Below, in pieces: positions 8,970 to 18,423 of a stretch of DNA of 36,869 bases (positions are counted from its first letter, which is position 1; every line of letters starts with the position of its first letter). A program made the position numbers and the translations under genes. The stretch is from an uncultured Saprospiraceae bacterium (GTDB lineage Bacteria; Bacteroidota; Bacteroidia; Chitinophagales; Saprospiraceae), in contig CALFBG010000079.1 in assembly GCA_937951685.1 (NCBI GenBank), forward strand, positions 1 to 36,869, written 5' to 3'. The notes under the pieces were generated by a model, which was not told the origin of the DNA, did no database searches, and worked only from the letters and a program-made list of their open reading frames with translations.

Positions 8970-9998
8970 ATGTTGAAAAAAAGCATTTGGATGCTACTAT
9001 TAGCATTAAGTATTGCCTCTTGTTCTAAGAACCAGAAGTTAGATTCAGACGATCAAATATCCATCAAAGAACTTGAGAAAGTTGATCATTACGTTACTTA
9101 TATTTATCAAGGAACGAAGTACAAGACACAAGTATCCGAAGATGGCGTGCTGCTTCCTGATGAACAAAGTAGAGCGCTTGAAAAGGCAGTTGGCACGAGA
9201 GAGACGGTTTCTTTTTCATTTTCTTCTCAACCCGAGCATCATGTCTTTTTATTTCATTCCGAAATGGAAGGATATAAGTACATGGAAAAAAATGATGACC
9301 GTAAGTTAGCTCGCCAATTCCAAGTTAGTCATGCTACAAATTTACTGCGAGATCAACTTATCAACAAGTATGGTATTGAAAATTTGGACTTCAACAATCC
9401 TCAGATTAGTCAAGAAGCAAAAGCTGGTGTAGCTGCTATTTATGCGGAGTTCAAATTAAAAGGAGAAGCTCCTCAAAATGTGGAACAGTTTATTGGTAAA
9501 TTAGAACGAAAAAGTGCAGCATCCGCACAAGCCGTACAAGACAGAAGCAATGGTTTATTGCGAGCATGGGAACATGATGATTACTTGGGAGCCATGTTTG
9601 ATATTGAAACTGCGCCTAATGTTTGGATTTGGACGCATGGCGATTGGAATTGCTATAAAACCTATGCCGCGGCAGATTTAAATTGGAATTACAAACCAGA
9701 TAATACAAGCTGGAACGATTGTATTAGTTCTGCTCAATTTAATTTTCAAGCAGGAGCAGATGGCGTAGCTTATGGTTTTTATAAGAATCCTCATTATACC
9801 ATCAACGGTTGTACGCATCACATTTTAGTTGTCACGAGATCGGAATGGCAAAACGGTATTGTTAATGGTTTAATTCCCCGTATGCGAAGACCCAAGTGGA
9901 GAGGTGCCTTCTGCGGACATATGAATGATCAAATTTCTGCCCTACGCGTTCAAATTGTTTGGCAAGGCTGTCAATTCGATTTTGGAGATATGTATTAG
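8970..9998 (+). CDS. Lipoprotein of unknown function with two crystallin-like motif repeats
   Basis: A 342-residue lipoprotein: signal peptide and lipobox IASC with lipidated Cys18, then a charged, mostly helical middle region (about 30-195) with no motif I recognise. The C-terminal 140 residues are rich in Trp, Tyr, Asn and Cys and contain two spaced copies of a similar motif: WNDCISSAQF (248-257) and MNDQISALRV (318-327). The N-D-x-I-S-[SA] pattern followed by beta-strand residues resembles the calcium-binding end motif of betagamma-crystallin units, and the preceding DYLGAMFDIETAPNVW fits a crystallin first strand. This is a suggestion from pattern only. ATG at 8970 is the natural start. 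The gene is followed by a strong hairpin terminator at 10028-10070 and faces the NRPS-linked hydrolase gene. Confidence 0.7.
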   Translation: MLKKSIWMLLLALSIASCSKNQKLDSDDQISIKELEKVDHYVTYIYQGTKYKTQVSEDGVLLPDEQSRALEKAVGTRETVSFSFSSQPEHHVFLFHSEMEGYKYMEKNDDRKLARQFQVSHATNLLRDQLINKYGIENLDFNNPQISQEAKAGVAAIYAEFKLKGEAPQNVEQFIGKLERKSAASAQAVQDRSNGLLRAWEHDDYLGAMFDIETAPNVWIWTHGDWNCYKTYAAADLNWNYKPDNTSWNDCISSAQFNFQAGADGVAYGFYKNPHYTINGCTHHILVVTRSEWQNGIVNGLIPRMRRPKWRGAFCGHMNDQISALRVQIVWQGCQFDFGDMY

Positions 9999-10027
9999 TA
10001 CGTAGAATAGTCTTCAATCCCAAAACC

Positions 10028-10070
10028 AAGAATGTTCTTAGCAATCAAATTGATTGCTAAGAACATTCTT
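10028..10070. terminator. Perfect 20-bp hairpin terminator between convergent genes
   Basis: Arms 10028-10047 and 10051-10070 are perfectly complementary over 20 bp with a 3-nt AAT loop. The right arm begins TGATTGCTAAGAACATTCTT and runs straight into more T residues (to 10073), which is a classic intrinsic terminator for the plus-strand lipoprotein gene ending at 9998. It lies 55 bp past the end of the opposite hydrolase gene, so it may also stop transcription coming from the NRPS cluster. Confidence 0.85.
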
Positions 10071-10125
10071 TTTAAAATAGAAATTGTTTTATTATCTAGC
10101 CATCTACTACGTGAAGAGATTCCTT

Positions 10126-12066
10126 TTACAAAATCCCCCAATACCAGAAATAAACCACAAATACAAGATTGGAGAAGATCACAGAAAATACGACACTGCG
10201 ATCCTTTATTTTTTTAATTTGAAGGATAAAGTACGCTAAGCTAATTAGCATTAAAGCGACGAAAGTGAATAGGACGATATAGAGGTAATTATATTCCGTG
10301 GGCAAACCAAAGGCCAGAATAAAATGATTACTATTCGCGACATTAATTAAAGCCGTGATAAAGCCGACTAAAACGATAACTCCAGCGATAGAAGTTAGAA
10401 TACCTAAAGAGCGAATTATTTTATCAGAGCTTGTGGTATATCTTTTTTTGAAAAGTTTAAAAGTATTGATAAAAACAAACACGATCATTAATAGCAAGGC
10501 GATGAGTAACGGGAGGATAAAAAGTGGATGAAATTCTTTTAAACTACTTCCTAGTTTTGAAATACCTGGATTTAGTTTTATATCTTTTGTCAAAGTAATT
10601 GCTTTTGCTTTTTCAAAAGCCTTTACGTTTGGTTTGGTAGACAGATCATTAGCGAATGCTGTTGTGATTTCATTTCCTATGGGAGAAAAGCTGGCAGCGT
10701 GTCCAAAGGTATGCGCATTTACTAAATAGCTCTTAGTAAACTTCTGCTGTACATTCAATCCATTAGCACTTGGTGTGATTGGATCATACTCTCCAGAGAA
10801 TACGAGGACAGGTGCCGTTAGCGTATCTAAACTCGAGAGATTATGCTTCAGCAATAAGGAATCCGTTTTATGTTCATTCCATTTTTCACAAACTTTAAAA
10901 TCGGATTGATAGAAGGAAATTCCACCGTTCAGTTGCTGATGTTTAAGTGCATTGATTTTAAATTCAGAAAACTCATTATTAGGAAGTACTTCATTACAAC
11001 TCACACAATAGTAAACGCCATAATCCATCGATAGCAAACTTGAAAATGCAGCTACTAAATTGCCTAAAGCAGCTTCGTTTTCATGATAAAATTGATAAAT
11101 CAGTAATGGTATCACCTCAATCAGTTGTTTATGATAAAGTGCTTGTTGAATGGCTACTTTAAAATCTTCTGCATTGTAGACAAACTCATCTGAATCGCCG
11201 ATTTTTGTATCAATCGAAACTTTGATAGGCTGTTGTTCTAAATTTTCAACTACTTGATAAAAGATATTTTCCAAATCTGGATATTGTTGATTGCATGCTG
11301 GATCTTGCTTGCATTTTTCGAATACCATGGAGAGACTCGTCACAAAATTACTAGTATTCTTGGTATAATAAGTCGCTAAATCATCAATAGGAGAATCTAG
11401 GATTAAGCTCTCAATATCTTCCAAAAAAGTACTTGCATACACTTGAGCCATATACGTTCCGTAAGAGACTCCGTAGACATGCCATTTTTTATACCCTAAT
11501 TGTGTTTTCAAAGCATGCAAATCTTTTGCAATCGACAAACTGTTATACGCGTTGATATCGACGCCTCGATTGAGGAGGTCTTGTTTACAAGATAATGCCA
11601 TCGCCACTTTCTCATTTTCATCTATCGTAACGGTTTGATTTTTTGCTAAAATCTTTAGAAACGCTTCCCCTAGGTCAGGGCAAAGTCTTGGCTCAGAAAA
11701 TCCAGTACCTCTAATATCTAATAATACAATATCATTTTCTTTCCGTAGAGGATGATCTCGCCAATTTCCAACAAGTTCAATGCCGCTTCCCCCAGGACCT
11801 CCCTGAATAAAAACAACTGCTTTCGCAGCTTCCTTATTAGAAGTGTTTTTCAAAACGGATACGGCAATCTTTATAAACTTACTGGTAGGTTCGTCCCAGT
11901 TTTCAGGTACTTGTAAGTAACTCCAAGTGATTGCTTCTTTGTTTAAACTTTCCCAGTTTGGAAAAAAGGATTCCGCTTTTTCCAGTCGAACTTCTTGTCC
12001 TTGAACGCTCACGAGAATAAGCAAAAACAATATTACGATTAGGCTAAGTGATTTATTACTATTCAT
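10126..12066 (-). CDS. Secreted alpha/beta hydrolase (S33/tripeptidyl aminopeptidase-like) with C-terminal membrane domain
   Basis: 646 residues from the ATG at 12066; a TTG start nine codons upstream is less likely because the ATG begins a clean signal peptide (SLIVILFLLILVSVQG). The catalytic domain has the oxyanion motif QGGPGGSG (88-95), nucleophile elbow GVSYGT with Ser201, Asp428 in SGEYDPITP and His456 in TFGHA, the layout of proline iminopeptidase/TAP-type serine peptidases. From about residue 512 four hydrophobic helices follow, so the active site would face the periplasm with the tail in the inner membrane. It is the last gene of the minus-strand NRPS run, 100 bp after the Gly NRPS stop. 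The context suggests trimming of an exported peptide precursor or self-protection, but similar membrane-tailed hydrolases may also occur outside peptide clusters, so this link is inference. Confidence 0.82.
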   Translation of the reverse strand: MNSNKSLSLIVILFLLILVSVQGQEVRLEKAESFFPNWESLNKEAITWSYLQVPENWDEPTSKFIKIAVSVLKNTSNKEAAKAVVFIQGGPGGSGIELVGNWRDHPLRKENDIVLLDIRGTGFSEPRLCPDLGEAFLKILAKNQTVTIDENEKVAMALSCKQDLLNRGVDINAYNSLSIAKDLHALKTQLGYKKWHVYGVSYGTYMAQVYASTFLEDIESLILDSPIDDLATYYTKNTSNFVTSLSMVFEKCKQDPACNQQYPDLENIFYQVVENLEQQPIKVSIDTKIGDSDEFVYNAEDFKVAIQQALYHKQLIEVIPLLIYQFYHENEAALGNLVAAFSSLLSMDYGVYYCVSCNEVLPNNEFSEFKINALKHQQLNGGISFYQSDFKVCEKWNEHKTDSLLLKHNLSSLDTLTAPVLVFSGEYDPITPSANGLNVQQKFTKSYLVNAHTFGHAASFSPIGNEITTAFANDLSTKPNVKAFEKAKAITLTKDIKLNPGISKLGSSLKEFHPLFILPLLIALLLMIVFVFINTFKLFKKRYTTSSDKIIRSLGILTSIAGVIVLVGFITALINVANSNHFILAFGLPTEYNYLYIVLFTFVALMLISLAYFILQIKKIKDRSVVFSVIFSNLVFVVYFWYWGIL

Positions 12067-12166
12067 ATTTTTTTGGTTAAAAGATGCGTTCAAAATAAAT
12101 TTTACTATTAGTTAACTATTAGATATATTTTACCAGAATCTCCCTCTTAAGTGTAAAAAGCTTATT

Positions 12167-15100
12167 TTAAAAATCAAAGTTGATGTCGATCACTTTTTCG
12201 GCTTCTATCTCTAAATCAATATTGATTGCACTAAGCGCTTCATTCGGTCGCTTAATAATTTCTTTTAATAATCTTTCAAACTTCAAGTTGATTAATTCTA
12301 TGGTAGCTTGTTCATAGCGATTCACATTGTAATCTATCCTACTCCATATATTTTCTTCCCTTACCGAAAAACTTACTAATAAAGGAAGTTTACTATAAGC
12401 AGTGCTAATCGGATACGATTGCAGTTGCACTTTTTCTGTAAGCTCAATCTGTTTATAATCATAAGATGGATTTTGCAAAACGAGAAGAATATCTAAGCGC
12501 AAGGCATTTTGTAAAGTTTCCGGTAGATCTTGATGTTCATCTATTTGCAGTAACCTTTCTTGTGTTTGTTGAAGAATTTCCTTCGCACTAGCATCCGCTT
12601 TTATAAATGTTCTTAAAGGCAAGGTTTTCACAAACATTCCTAATTGGTTTTGCAAGGCTGGCGATGTTCTTCCCGCATTAACGGTTCCTATACAACTATC
12701 TTCCGATCCGTACATTTTGTGGATGAGCATATTAAAGGAAGCGATTAGCAAACTGTGCAAGGATATCTTATATGTTTGCATCAATTGTTTTAGCGCCGTT
12801 AATTCAAAAGCAGTATATTTAAATTCCTGCGTCGCAGCTTTATGCTCCGCTAAAGGAGATTCCTGATCGAAAGGAATCCTGTTTCCCCAAGTATAATTAC
12901 GGAGATGGTTTTGCCAAAAGTCTAAATTTTTCGCTGTTGTATTTTCAAACTGATTTTGATACCATTCCGCATAATCTTTAAACTGTAGTTTGGGTTTTAT
13001 ATCCTCTTGTTTTTCTCGCTGCAGTGAGGTTTTGTATTTACTTGTTAATTCGTTGATCAAAATTTCTAAAGACCATCCGTCCATCACAATGTGGTGTGTG
13101 TTAAATATTAGATAAGCCTGTCGGTTATTTTGAGCAACCAAGGCTACTCTTATCAATAAATCATGCTCCAAATCAAAGACTTTGTTGACAAAGGCATTAA
13201 TTGTTTTTAGTAATTCATGCTCTGCCGCAACAAACTCCTCTATCTCAAAGGATATTTTTTCAGCAGGATTTACCTTTTGTTTAGGGATTCCAGCTACTGC
13301 TATAAAATTAGTTCTTAAGACCTCATATTTTTCCAATATATTCAGCAATACCTTTTCCAAAACAACTTTATTGATGGCTCCTTTGATTTCAAATACTGCT
13401 GGCATATGATACGCCACCGATTTTTCGGCTTGTTGCGAAGCTAACCAAATAAGGCGCTGAGGAGGGCTAACACAATAGTACTCGCGTTTGTCAACGGGCA
13501 GGATCATCCTTACTTGCTGTGTTGCTTTTTCTGCTAAAAAAGCAGCTAGTGTTCGAATCGTTGGATAATCAAATACATTTTTTAAATTTAGTCTACAGTG
13601 TAATTGTTCTTCAATCAAATTAATGAGTTTGACGGCATTTAAAGAGTGCCCACCAAGGGTAAAAAAATCATCAACCACTGTAATTTCTGTGGAGAGATTC
13701 AATACCGTTTTATAATAATTACTCAATGCTATTTCCAAGGCTGTAGTTGGTACATCTCCCGTCAACAAAGCACTTTTAATATTTATTTTTTTAGCTTCTA
13801 AAGCTTTACGGTTTACTTTTTTATTCAAGGTTAAGGGAAATTCCTTTATCGGAATAATGATATAAGGGATCATGTATGCGGGGAGTTTTTCCCTCAGTAT
13901 ATTTTTAATCGCCTCTATTTTTAGCGATTGATCTTCTTTCAGGATGTAAGCAATTAAACGAGCTTCTTGATCCGGTTTTTTCTGGGCAATTACGATCGAA
14001 GATTTTATCCCTTTTATTTGATCAAGCTTCGTTTCTATTTCTCCCAATTCTATCCGGTATCCTCTTATTTTTACTTGATAATCATTCCGACCTAAAAATT
14101 CTATTTCCCCCAACGCATTCCATTTCCCTAAGTCTCCAGTATGATATATTTTCTTAGCTTTATCAAATGGATTGGTTATAAATCGCTCTTTTGTCAATGC
14201 TTCATTTTGATAGTAAGCTTGAGCCAAACCATCTCCTCCTATATAAATATTCCCAACCGTACCAATAGGCAATAATTGAAGCCTTTCATCAAGAATATAA
14301 AATTCCGTATTATGAATAGGTTTTCCAATATTAGACGCTTCGAAGGCTTTCGTTATTTTTTTGCAGCTAGACCAGATCGTCGTTTCGGTAGGTCCATACA
14401 TATTCCATAAGGCTGCATTCGTTTTAAGTAGTTTTTCGGCTAGTGTTTCACTAAGTAAGTCGCCACCGCATAATACTTTCAACACCTTACTCCCCTTCCA
14501 AGCGGCATTGTACAGCATTTGATAAAAACTTGGCGTGGCTTGCAGTACCGTTGGTGTCCAGCTTTCCAGTTTATCCACTATTGCTAAAGGATCAGACAAT
14601 AGTTTTTGACTCGCAATATATGTAGTGGCGCCAGTGATTAAAGGCGTAAAAAATTCAAGGATGGAAATATCAAAAGAAGGTGTCGTAACAGAAAAAAATC
14701 GGTCTTCTTGAGTGATACCGGGTTGATGCTTTATACTAATTAGAAGATTAACCAAGGATTGATGACGAATGGCTACTCCTTTAGGTTTTCCAGTTGAACC
14801 AGAAGTATAAATAATGTAAGCAAGGCTTGAAGAAGACAATGGTTCGGCTGCTACTGGCGATTCATATTCTTTGCTAAACAACAATGTTTCTATCGCTAGA
14901 AATGCTTTATCAAACTGTAATTTTTGCTTTAAGTCTTCTGTGCCAATGATTAACGCTACTTCACTATGATTAATGATATAAGCTAATCGATCTTTTGGAA
15001 AAGCGGCATCCAGAGGAATAAAGATGTTTCCCGATTTCAGAATCCCTAAAAGAGTAGCAATAAGATTAGCCGAACGATTTATAAAAACAGCGATAGGAAT

Positions 15101-16612
15101 TCCTTGTTTTTTATCAAAGCGCTGCCGTAAATGATTGGCAATACGGTCCGATAGTTTGTCCAGTGCTCGATAAGTATAATGGTTCGCTTCGTCTTCTAAA
15201 GCTATTTTGGCTGGCGTTCTATTGACTTGACTGCTAAAAAGATCAATAACATTAGCTTCTTTATTATAGTCAAATTGCGTCTTATTAAAATCAAAGCGCA
15301 AATTTTGTTTTTCAACGTCCGTAAGATATTGATATTGAGAAAGGCTTTTTTGTGTGTTGGCAATAATTGCCATCAATAGGGTTTCGAAATGGCTTACAAC
15401 TTGGCTTATTGTAAACTCATTGAAATAGTTGATATTATAATCAAAATCAATTTTTACATCCTCCGACTCATCGAACTCTCTAATATAGATCGCCAACGCT
15501 ACTCGTTCTGAATGATGTGACAAGGGAATTACAGTGGTTTTCGTATGCAAGAAATGATCGGCATAAGATTGCTTTTCGTAAGAAAGCATAATATTGAACA
15601 GTCGATCTTTTTCTTGAAAAAGTTCTAAAGCTTTAATTAATTTCCCTAAAGGAAAACGTTGGTGACGGTAATTTTGTCGCAATTTTTGTTTGATATTTTT
15701 AATCAACGCTTCAAAGTTATCATCAAAATCTAAGGTGATTCGCAAAGGAGATATTCCCATAAATAATCCTACAGTATTTTTAAATATCCGTTTGCCTCTA
15801 TTCAATACGGGAAGTCCAATGGCGAAATCTTTATTTTGGTGTTTTCTACCAAAGTAAAGATAAATAGCACCTAAAATGACATGGAATGTTGAGCAACCAA
15901 CTTCCTTTCCAATTTGAGTTAATTGATTATAAACAGCACGCTTTATAAAAACAGCTTTTCGCTTGCTTTGGTTAGACTTTCCGGTAGTTGCGATTTTTTC
16001 TAATAACCGCTGAGGGAGTTCTTGAAACGCTTCTTTCCAATACGCTTTGTCTTTTTCATAAGCTTCGGATAAAGAATAAGCTTGATCATCCACAACAAAG
16101 TCGCTGTAACTGTATGGATATGCTGAGTTTATTGCTCCAGATTCCATCAACTCATTGTAGTTCTTTACCAATCGCTGAAACATCAAGGAAGTTCCCCATC
16201 CATCTGTAATCAAGTGATGGTATACTGAAAAAAGGTAATGGTGCGTCTCTTTTACTTTTATTAAAATAAATTTATACAATGGTTTTTTTCCCTCCAACTC
16301 AAAAGGCATTTGAAATCTTTCTTGCATAAAATGAATGGCCTGCTCCACTGCATTTTCATAAGCAGAAAAATCTAAGTACGCTAGAAAAGCGTTGTCTGCC
16401 TCCAGAATATCAATTGCTGGTGCTGATCCGTCATGGTTTAGCACGATCCGGAAAGCGTCATGTTGATGGATCAACATTTTGTAAGCATCGTTCAATACTT
16501 CATAAACCAAATTTCCCTCGATAGAGATTTTTGCTCCTATGTTGTAAATAGGATCTTTAGGATACATTAATTGTTCAAAATAAACATCCTCTTGTGGTAG
16601 ACTGAGTTTCAT
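12167..16612 (-). CDS. NRPS, C-A(Gly)-T-C, no docking domain and no thioesterase
   Basis: 1481 residues. Domains: condensation, about 1-435, with intact HHLITDG (132-138); adenylation, about 455-945, with TSGSTGKPKG (603-612), YGPTETT, HTGDLGKW and a weak A10 motif NKKVNRKAL; carrier domain with the phosphopantetheine Ser990 in LGGHS; second condensation, about 1045-1470, with intact HHIVMDG (1173-1179). The specificity residues D648, I649, L652, Q691, L714, G716, M738, I746, W747, K932 spell DILQLGMIWK, a known glycine code. The first C domain opens with DVYFEQLMYPKDPIYNIGA, which resembles starter-type C domains rather than the neighbours, and the TubC docking domain seen in the other NRPSs here is missing. 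The protein ends on a C domain, so either another protein supplies the next A-T or this domain releases the product. The gap to the exporter gene upstream is 123 bp and holds a MITE arm. Confidence 0.93.
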   Translation of the reverse strand: MKLSLPQEDVYFEQLMYPKDPIYNIGAKISIEGNLVYEVLNDAYKMLIHQHDAFRIVLNHDGSAPAIDILEADNAFLAYLDFSAYENAVEQAIHFMQERFQMPFELEGKKPLYKFILIKVKETHHYLFSVYHHLITDGWGTSLMFQRLVKNYNELMESGAINSAYPYSYSDFVVDDQAYSLSEAYEKDKAYWKEAFQELPQRLLEKIATTGKSNQSKRKAVFIKRAVYNQLTQIGKEVGCSTFHVILGAIYLYFGRKHQNKDFAIGLPVLNRGKRIFKNTVGLFMGISPLRITLDFDDNFEALIKNIKQKLRQNYRHQRFPLGKLIKALELFQEKDRLFNIMLSYEKQSYADHFLHTKTTVIPLSHHSERVALAIYIREFDESEDVKIDFDYNINYFNEFTISQVVSHFETLLMAIIANTQKSLSQYQYLTDVEKQNLRFDFNKTQFDYNKEANVIDLFSSQVNRTPAKIALEDEANHYTYRALDKLSDRIANHLRQRFDKKQGIPIAVFINRSANLIATLLGILKSGNIFIPLDAAFPKDRLAYIINHSEVALIIGTEDLKQKLQFDKAFLAIETLLFSKEYESPVAAEPLSSSSLAYIIYTSGSTGKPKGVAIRHQSLVNLLISIKHQPGITQEDRFFSVTTPSFDISILEFFTPLITGATTYIASQKLLSDPLAIVDKLESWTPTVLQATPSFYQMLYNAAWKGSKVLKVLCGGDLLSETLAEKLLKTNAALWNMYGPTETTIWSSCKKITKAFEASNIGKPIHNTEFYILDERLQLLPIGTVGNIYIGGDGLAQAYYQNEALTKERFITNPFDKAKKIYHTGDLGKWNALGEIEFLGRNDYQVKIRGYRIELGEIETKLDQIKGIKSSIVIAQKKPDQEARLIAYILKEDQSLKIEAIKNILREKLPAYMIPYIIIPIKEFPLTLNKKVNRKALEAKKINIKSALLTGDVPTTALEIALSNYYKTVLNLSTEITVVDDFFTLGGHSLNAVKLINLIEEQLHCRLNLKNVFDYPTIRTLAAFLAEKATQQVRMILPVDKREYYCVSPPQRLIWLASQQAEKSVAYHMPAVFEIKGAINKVVLEKVLLNILEKYEVLRTNFIAVAGIPKQKVNPAEKISFEIEEFVAAEHELLKTINAFVNKVFDLEHDLLIRVALVAQNNRQAYLIFNTHHIVMDGWSLEILINELTSKYKTSLQREKQEDIKPKLQFKDYAEWYQNQFENTTAKNLDFWQNHLRNYTWGNRIPFDQESPLAEHKAATQEFKYTAFELTALKQLMQTYKISLHSLLIASFNMLIHKMYGSEDSCIGTVNAGRTSPALQNQLGMFVKTLPLRTFIKADASAKEILQQTQERLLQIDEHQDLPETLQNALRLDILLVLQNPSYDYKQIELTEKVQLQSYPISTAYSKLPLLVSFSVREENIWSRIDYNVNRYEQATIELINLKFERLLKEIIKRPNEALSAINIDLEIEAEKVIDINFDF

Positions 16613-16682
16613 AACTCGTGATTTAACAAAGTTTATAAGGAGAATGGCAAGGAATAAATGCTTTTGTGCTAATACATCGTGG

Positions 16683-16720
16683 TAAGTAGGTTTACCTAAT
16701 AGATTGGTGATTTTGACGGA
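16683..16720 (+). repeat. Solo arm of the MITE-like element inside the NRPS cluster
   Basis: These 38 bases match one arm of the 8641-8803 element (its right arm, reverse complement 8803-8766) with a single mismatch, starting TAAGTAGGTTTACC. No second arm is found in the ABC gene to the right or the gap to the left, so this is a fragment. It lies between the exporter stop (16736) and the Gly NRPS start (16612). Confidence 0.8.
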
Positions 16721-16735
16721 TGAAACGAGACGCGT

Positions 16736-18373
16736 TTACACCCATAGCTTTGCTGTTAGTGCTTCCTTGTTGGTTGTTTCTAAATCTTTAACGATATCTC
16801 CGAAATCAAATTTCACAATTCTATCTGCATGATGAAAGTAAGCATCGTCGTGCGTTACAGCGATAATTGTTTTACCTTCTTTTTTCAATTTAGGAATCAA
16901 TTCTTCATAAAAATACTTTCTAAAATGAGGATCTTGATCTGCTGCCCATTCGTCTAATACCAATACCGGTTTATTTTCCAGTAAAGCAAGAATCAAGGCC
17001 ATTCGTTTGCTTTGTCCTTTAGAAAATTGTCGTCTGGCAGATTCTTCTTTATCATCTTCAACAACTTTATCTAACTTCATTGTTTTAAGCAATTCAGTAT
17101 ATTGTTTATTATTTTCGAGGGTAAAGTCATCATAGTTTTGAGAAAAGATATGATTCTCTGTAAAAACAGCCGATATTAAATTTTGCATTTTTTCCGTAAC
17201 GTTCTCCTCTTCTTTTCCATTTAATACGATGGTTCCTCCGGTAGGTTGATATAAACCCGCAAGAATATTGATAAACGTACTTTTTCCAGACCCATTTCCC
17301 CCCACGATAAAAATTGTTTCCTGTGCTTTGATGTTTAAATCTAGTGGTCCCAAGCCAAAACTTGAAGGTTCTCCCTCTTTAGTTGTGTAAACGAACTTGA
17401 TATCTTTGAAGTTGATGGAATGAAACTTAGTATCTTTTGCAGGTTCTTGATAATAGCTATCGTCAACGATTTCAAAATCTGCTACAAACTTTTTGATGCG
17501 ATCATCTGCGACGATAAATCTAGTATAAACTTGCTGTAAGTTGATAATATTATTGATCGGTCCCGAGATGAATAAGATCAGTACAACGTAAGCAATAACT
17601 TCTTCTCTTGTCAATAATCCATATTCAGGAAGTACAAACAAAATTACCGCAATTACAAAATATAAGCCGTATTGACTGATTAGATTAATAGATAAAAAAA
17701 TATAATTTATTCTAAAATCCAATTTCATGGCGGAATTTCTATTCGGAACCAAAAAGTTATTCAACAGGCTTTCTCTTCTAAAAAAACTCAATTTTAATTG
17801 TTTAAATCCTTTCATTACATCATCTACAAACTTGTAATAATGCTCATTGTACATTCTCAAAACCCTAACTTGCTTTGACATGGTATTCATCACAATAAAG
17901 TAAGAACCTGCCACAACGATAATTAGTCCTAAGACAATGAGCGCAGAAGTCGTTGAAATGGTAAACATATAAACTAAGCACAGCACCAACATCAATAAGG
18001 AATTTACAGTATGTGTAACGGTATATGGTAACGCAGAAAAAACGCGTAAATCTTCAACCGCCGTATAAAAGCGTTGAGAACCGAGTTGTTCTAATTTCTG
18101 TAAAGGAGCTTTTAAGATCTGCGAAAAAACTTTTTCTTCGTTGCTGTAAAGCAATTCAAAGGAGAATTTATTTAACTGCTTTTGAAAAACGATGTTCAAC
18201 AAATAAGTATATACAATAATGATCATAAATGAAATCCCCATATAATCGGTTAAGAAACTTTCATTGCCTCCCAAAACATTATTGATGATATAGATGATGC
18301 CAAAACTTAATATCGTATTAGGCAATGCATATAATAACAAATAAACTATATATTTAACTTTCAACTTCAGCAT
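16736..18373 (-). CDS. Cyclic-peptide ABC exporter, PvdE/SyrD type
   Basis: 545 residues: an N-terminal membrane domain with six helices up to about residue 280, then one ATPase domain. Visible motifs are Walker A GGNGSGKST (358-366), signature FSKGQ (450-454), Walker B LVLDE with Asp474 and Glu475 followed by WAADQDP, and the H-loop His508 in THDD. The sequence DEWAADQDPHFRKYFYEEL and the HDDAYFHHADRI ending are diagnostic of the PvdE/SyrD family that moves nonribosomal peptides across the inner membrane. As a half-size fused transporter it should work as a homodimer. The gene lies 50 bp downstream of the thioesterase and 123 bp upstream of the Gly NRPS, inside the cluster, so it most likely exports the cluster's peptide or its precursor to the periplasm. 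The signature is FSKGQ rather than LSGGQ, normal for this family. Confidence 0.93.
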   Translation of the reverse strand: MLKLKVKYIVYLLLYALPNTILSFGIIYIINNVLGGNESFLTDYMGISFMIIIVYTYLLNIVFQKQLNKFSFELLYSNEEKVFSQILKAPLQKLEQLGSQRFYTAVEDLRVFSALPYTVTHTVNSLLMLVLCLVYMFTISTTSALIVLGLIIVVAGSYFIVMNTMSKQVRVLRMYNEHYYKFVDDVMKGFKQLKLSFFRRESLLNNFLVPNRNSAMKLDFRINYIFLSINLISQYGLYFVIAVILFVLPEYGLLTREEVIAYVVLILFISGPINNIINLQQVYTRFIVADDRIKKFVADFEIVDDSYYQEPAKDTKFHSINFKDIKFVYTTKEGEPSSFGLGPLDLNIKAQETIFIVGGNGSGKSTFINILAGLYQPTGGTIVLNGKEEENVTEKMQNLISAVFTENHIFSQNYDDFTLENNKQYTELLKTMKLDKVVEDDKEESARRQFSKGQSKRMALILALLENKPVLVLDEWAADQDPHFRKYFYEELIPKLKKEGKTIIAVTHDDAYFHHADRIVKFDFGDIVKDLETTNKEALTAKLWV

Positions 18374-18423
18374 CTGTTCAATTTTTTATGGCTTAAAAAA
18401 TAAATCATCATTCGTTTTAGTAC

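Noticed and set aside
13182..13409. Plus-strand ORFs inside the NRPS genes (also near 17-20 kb, 26 kb, 28.6-33.6 kb)
   Set aside because: They are antisense shadows of long, motif-rich NRPS frames and show Ser/Lys/Leu-biased composition without domains.
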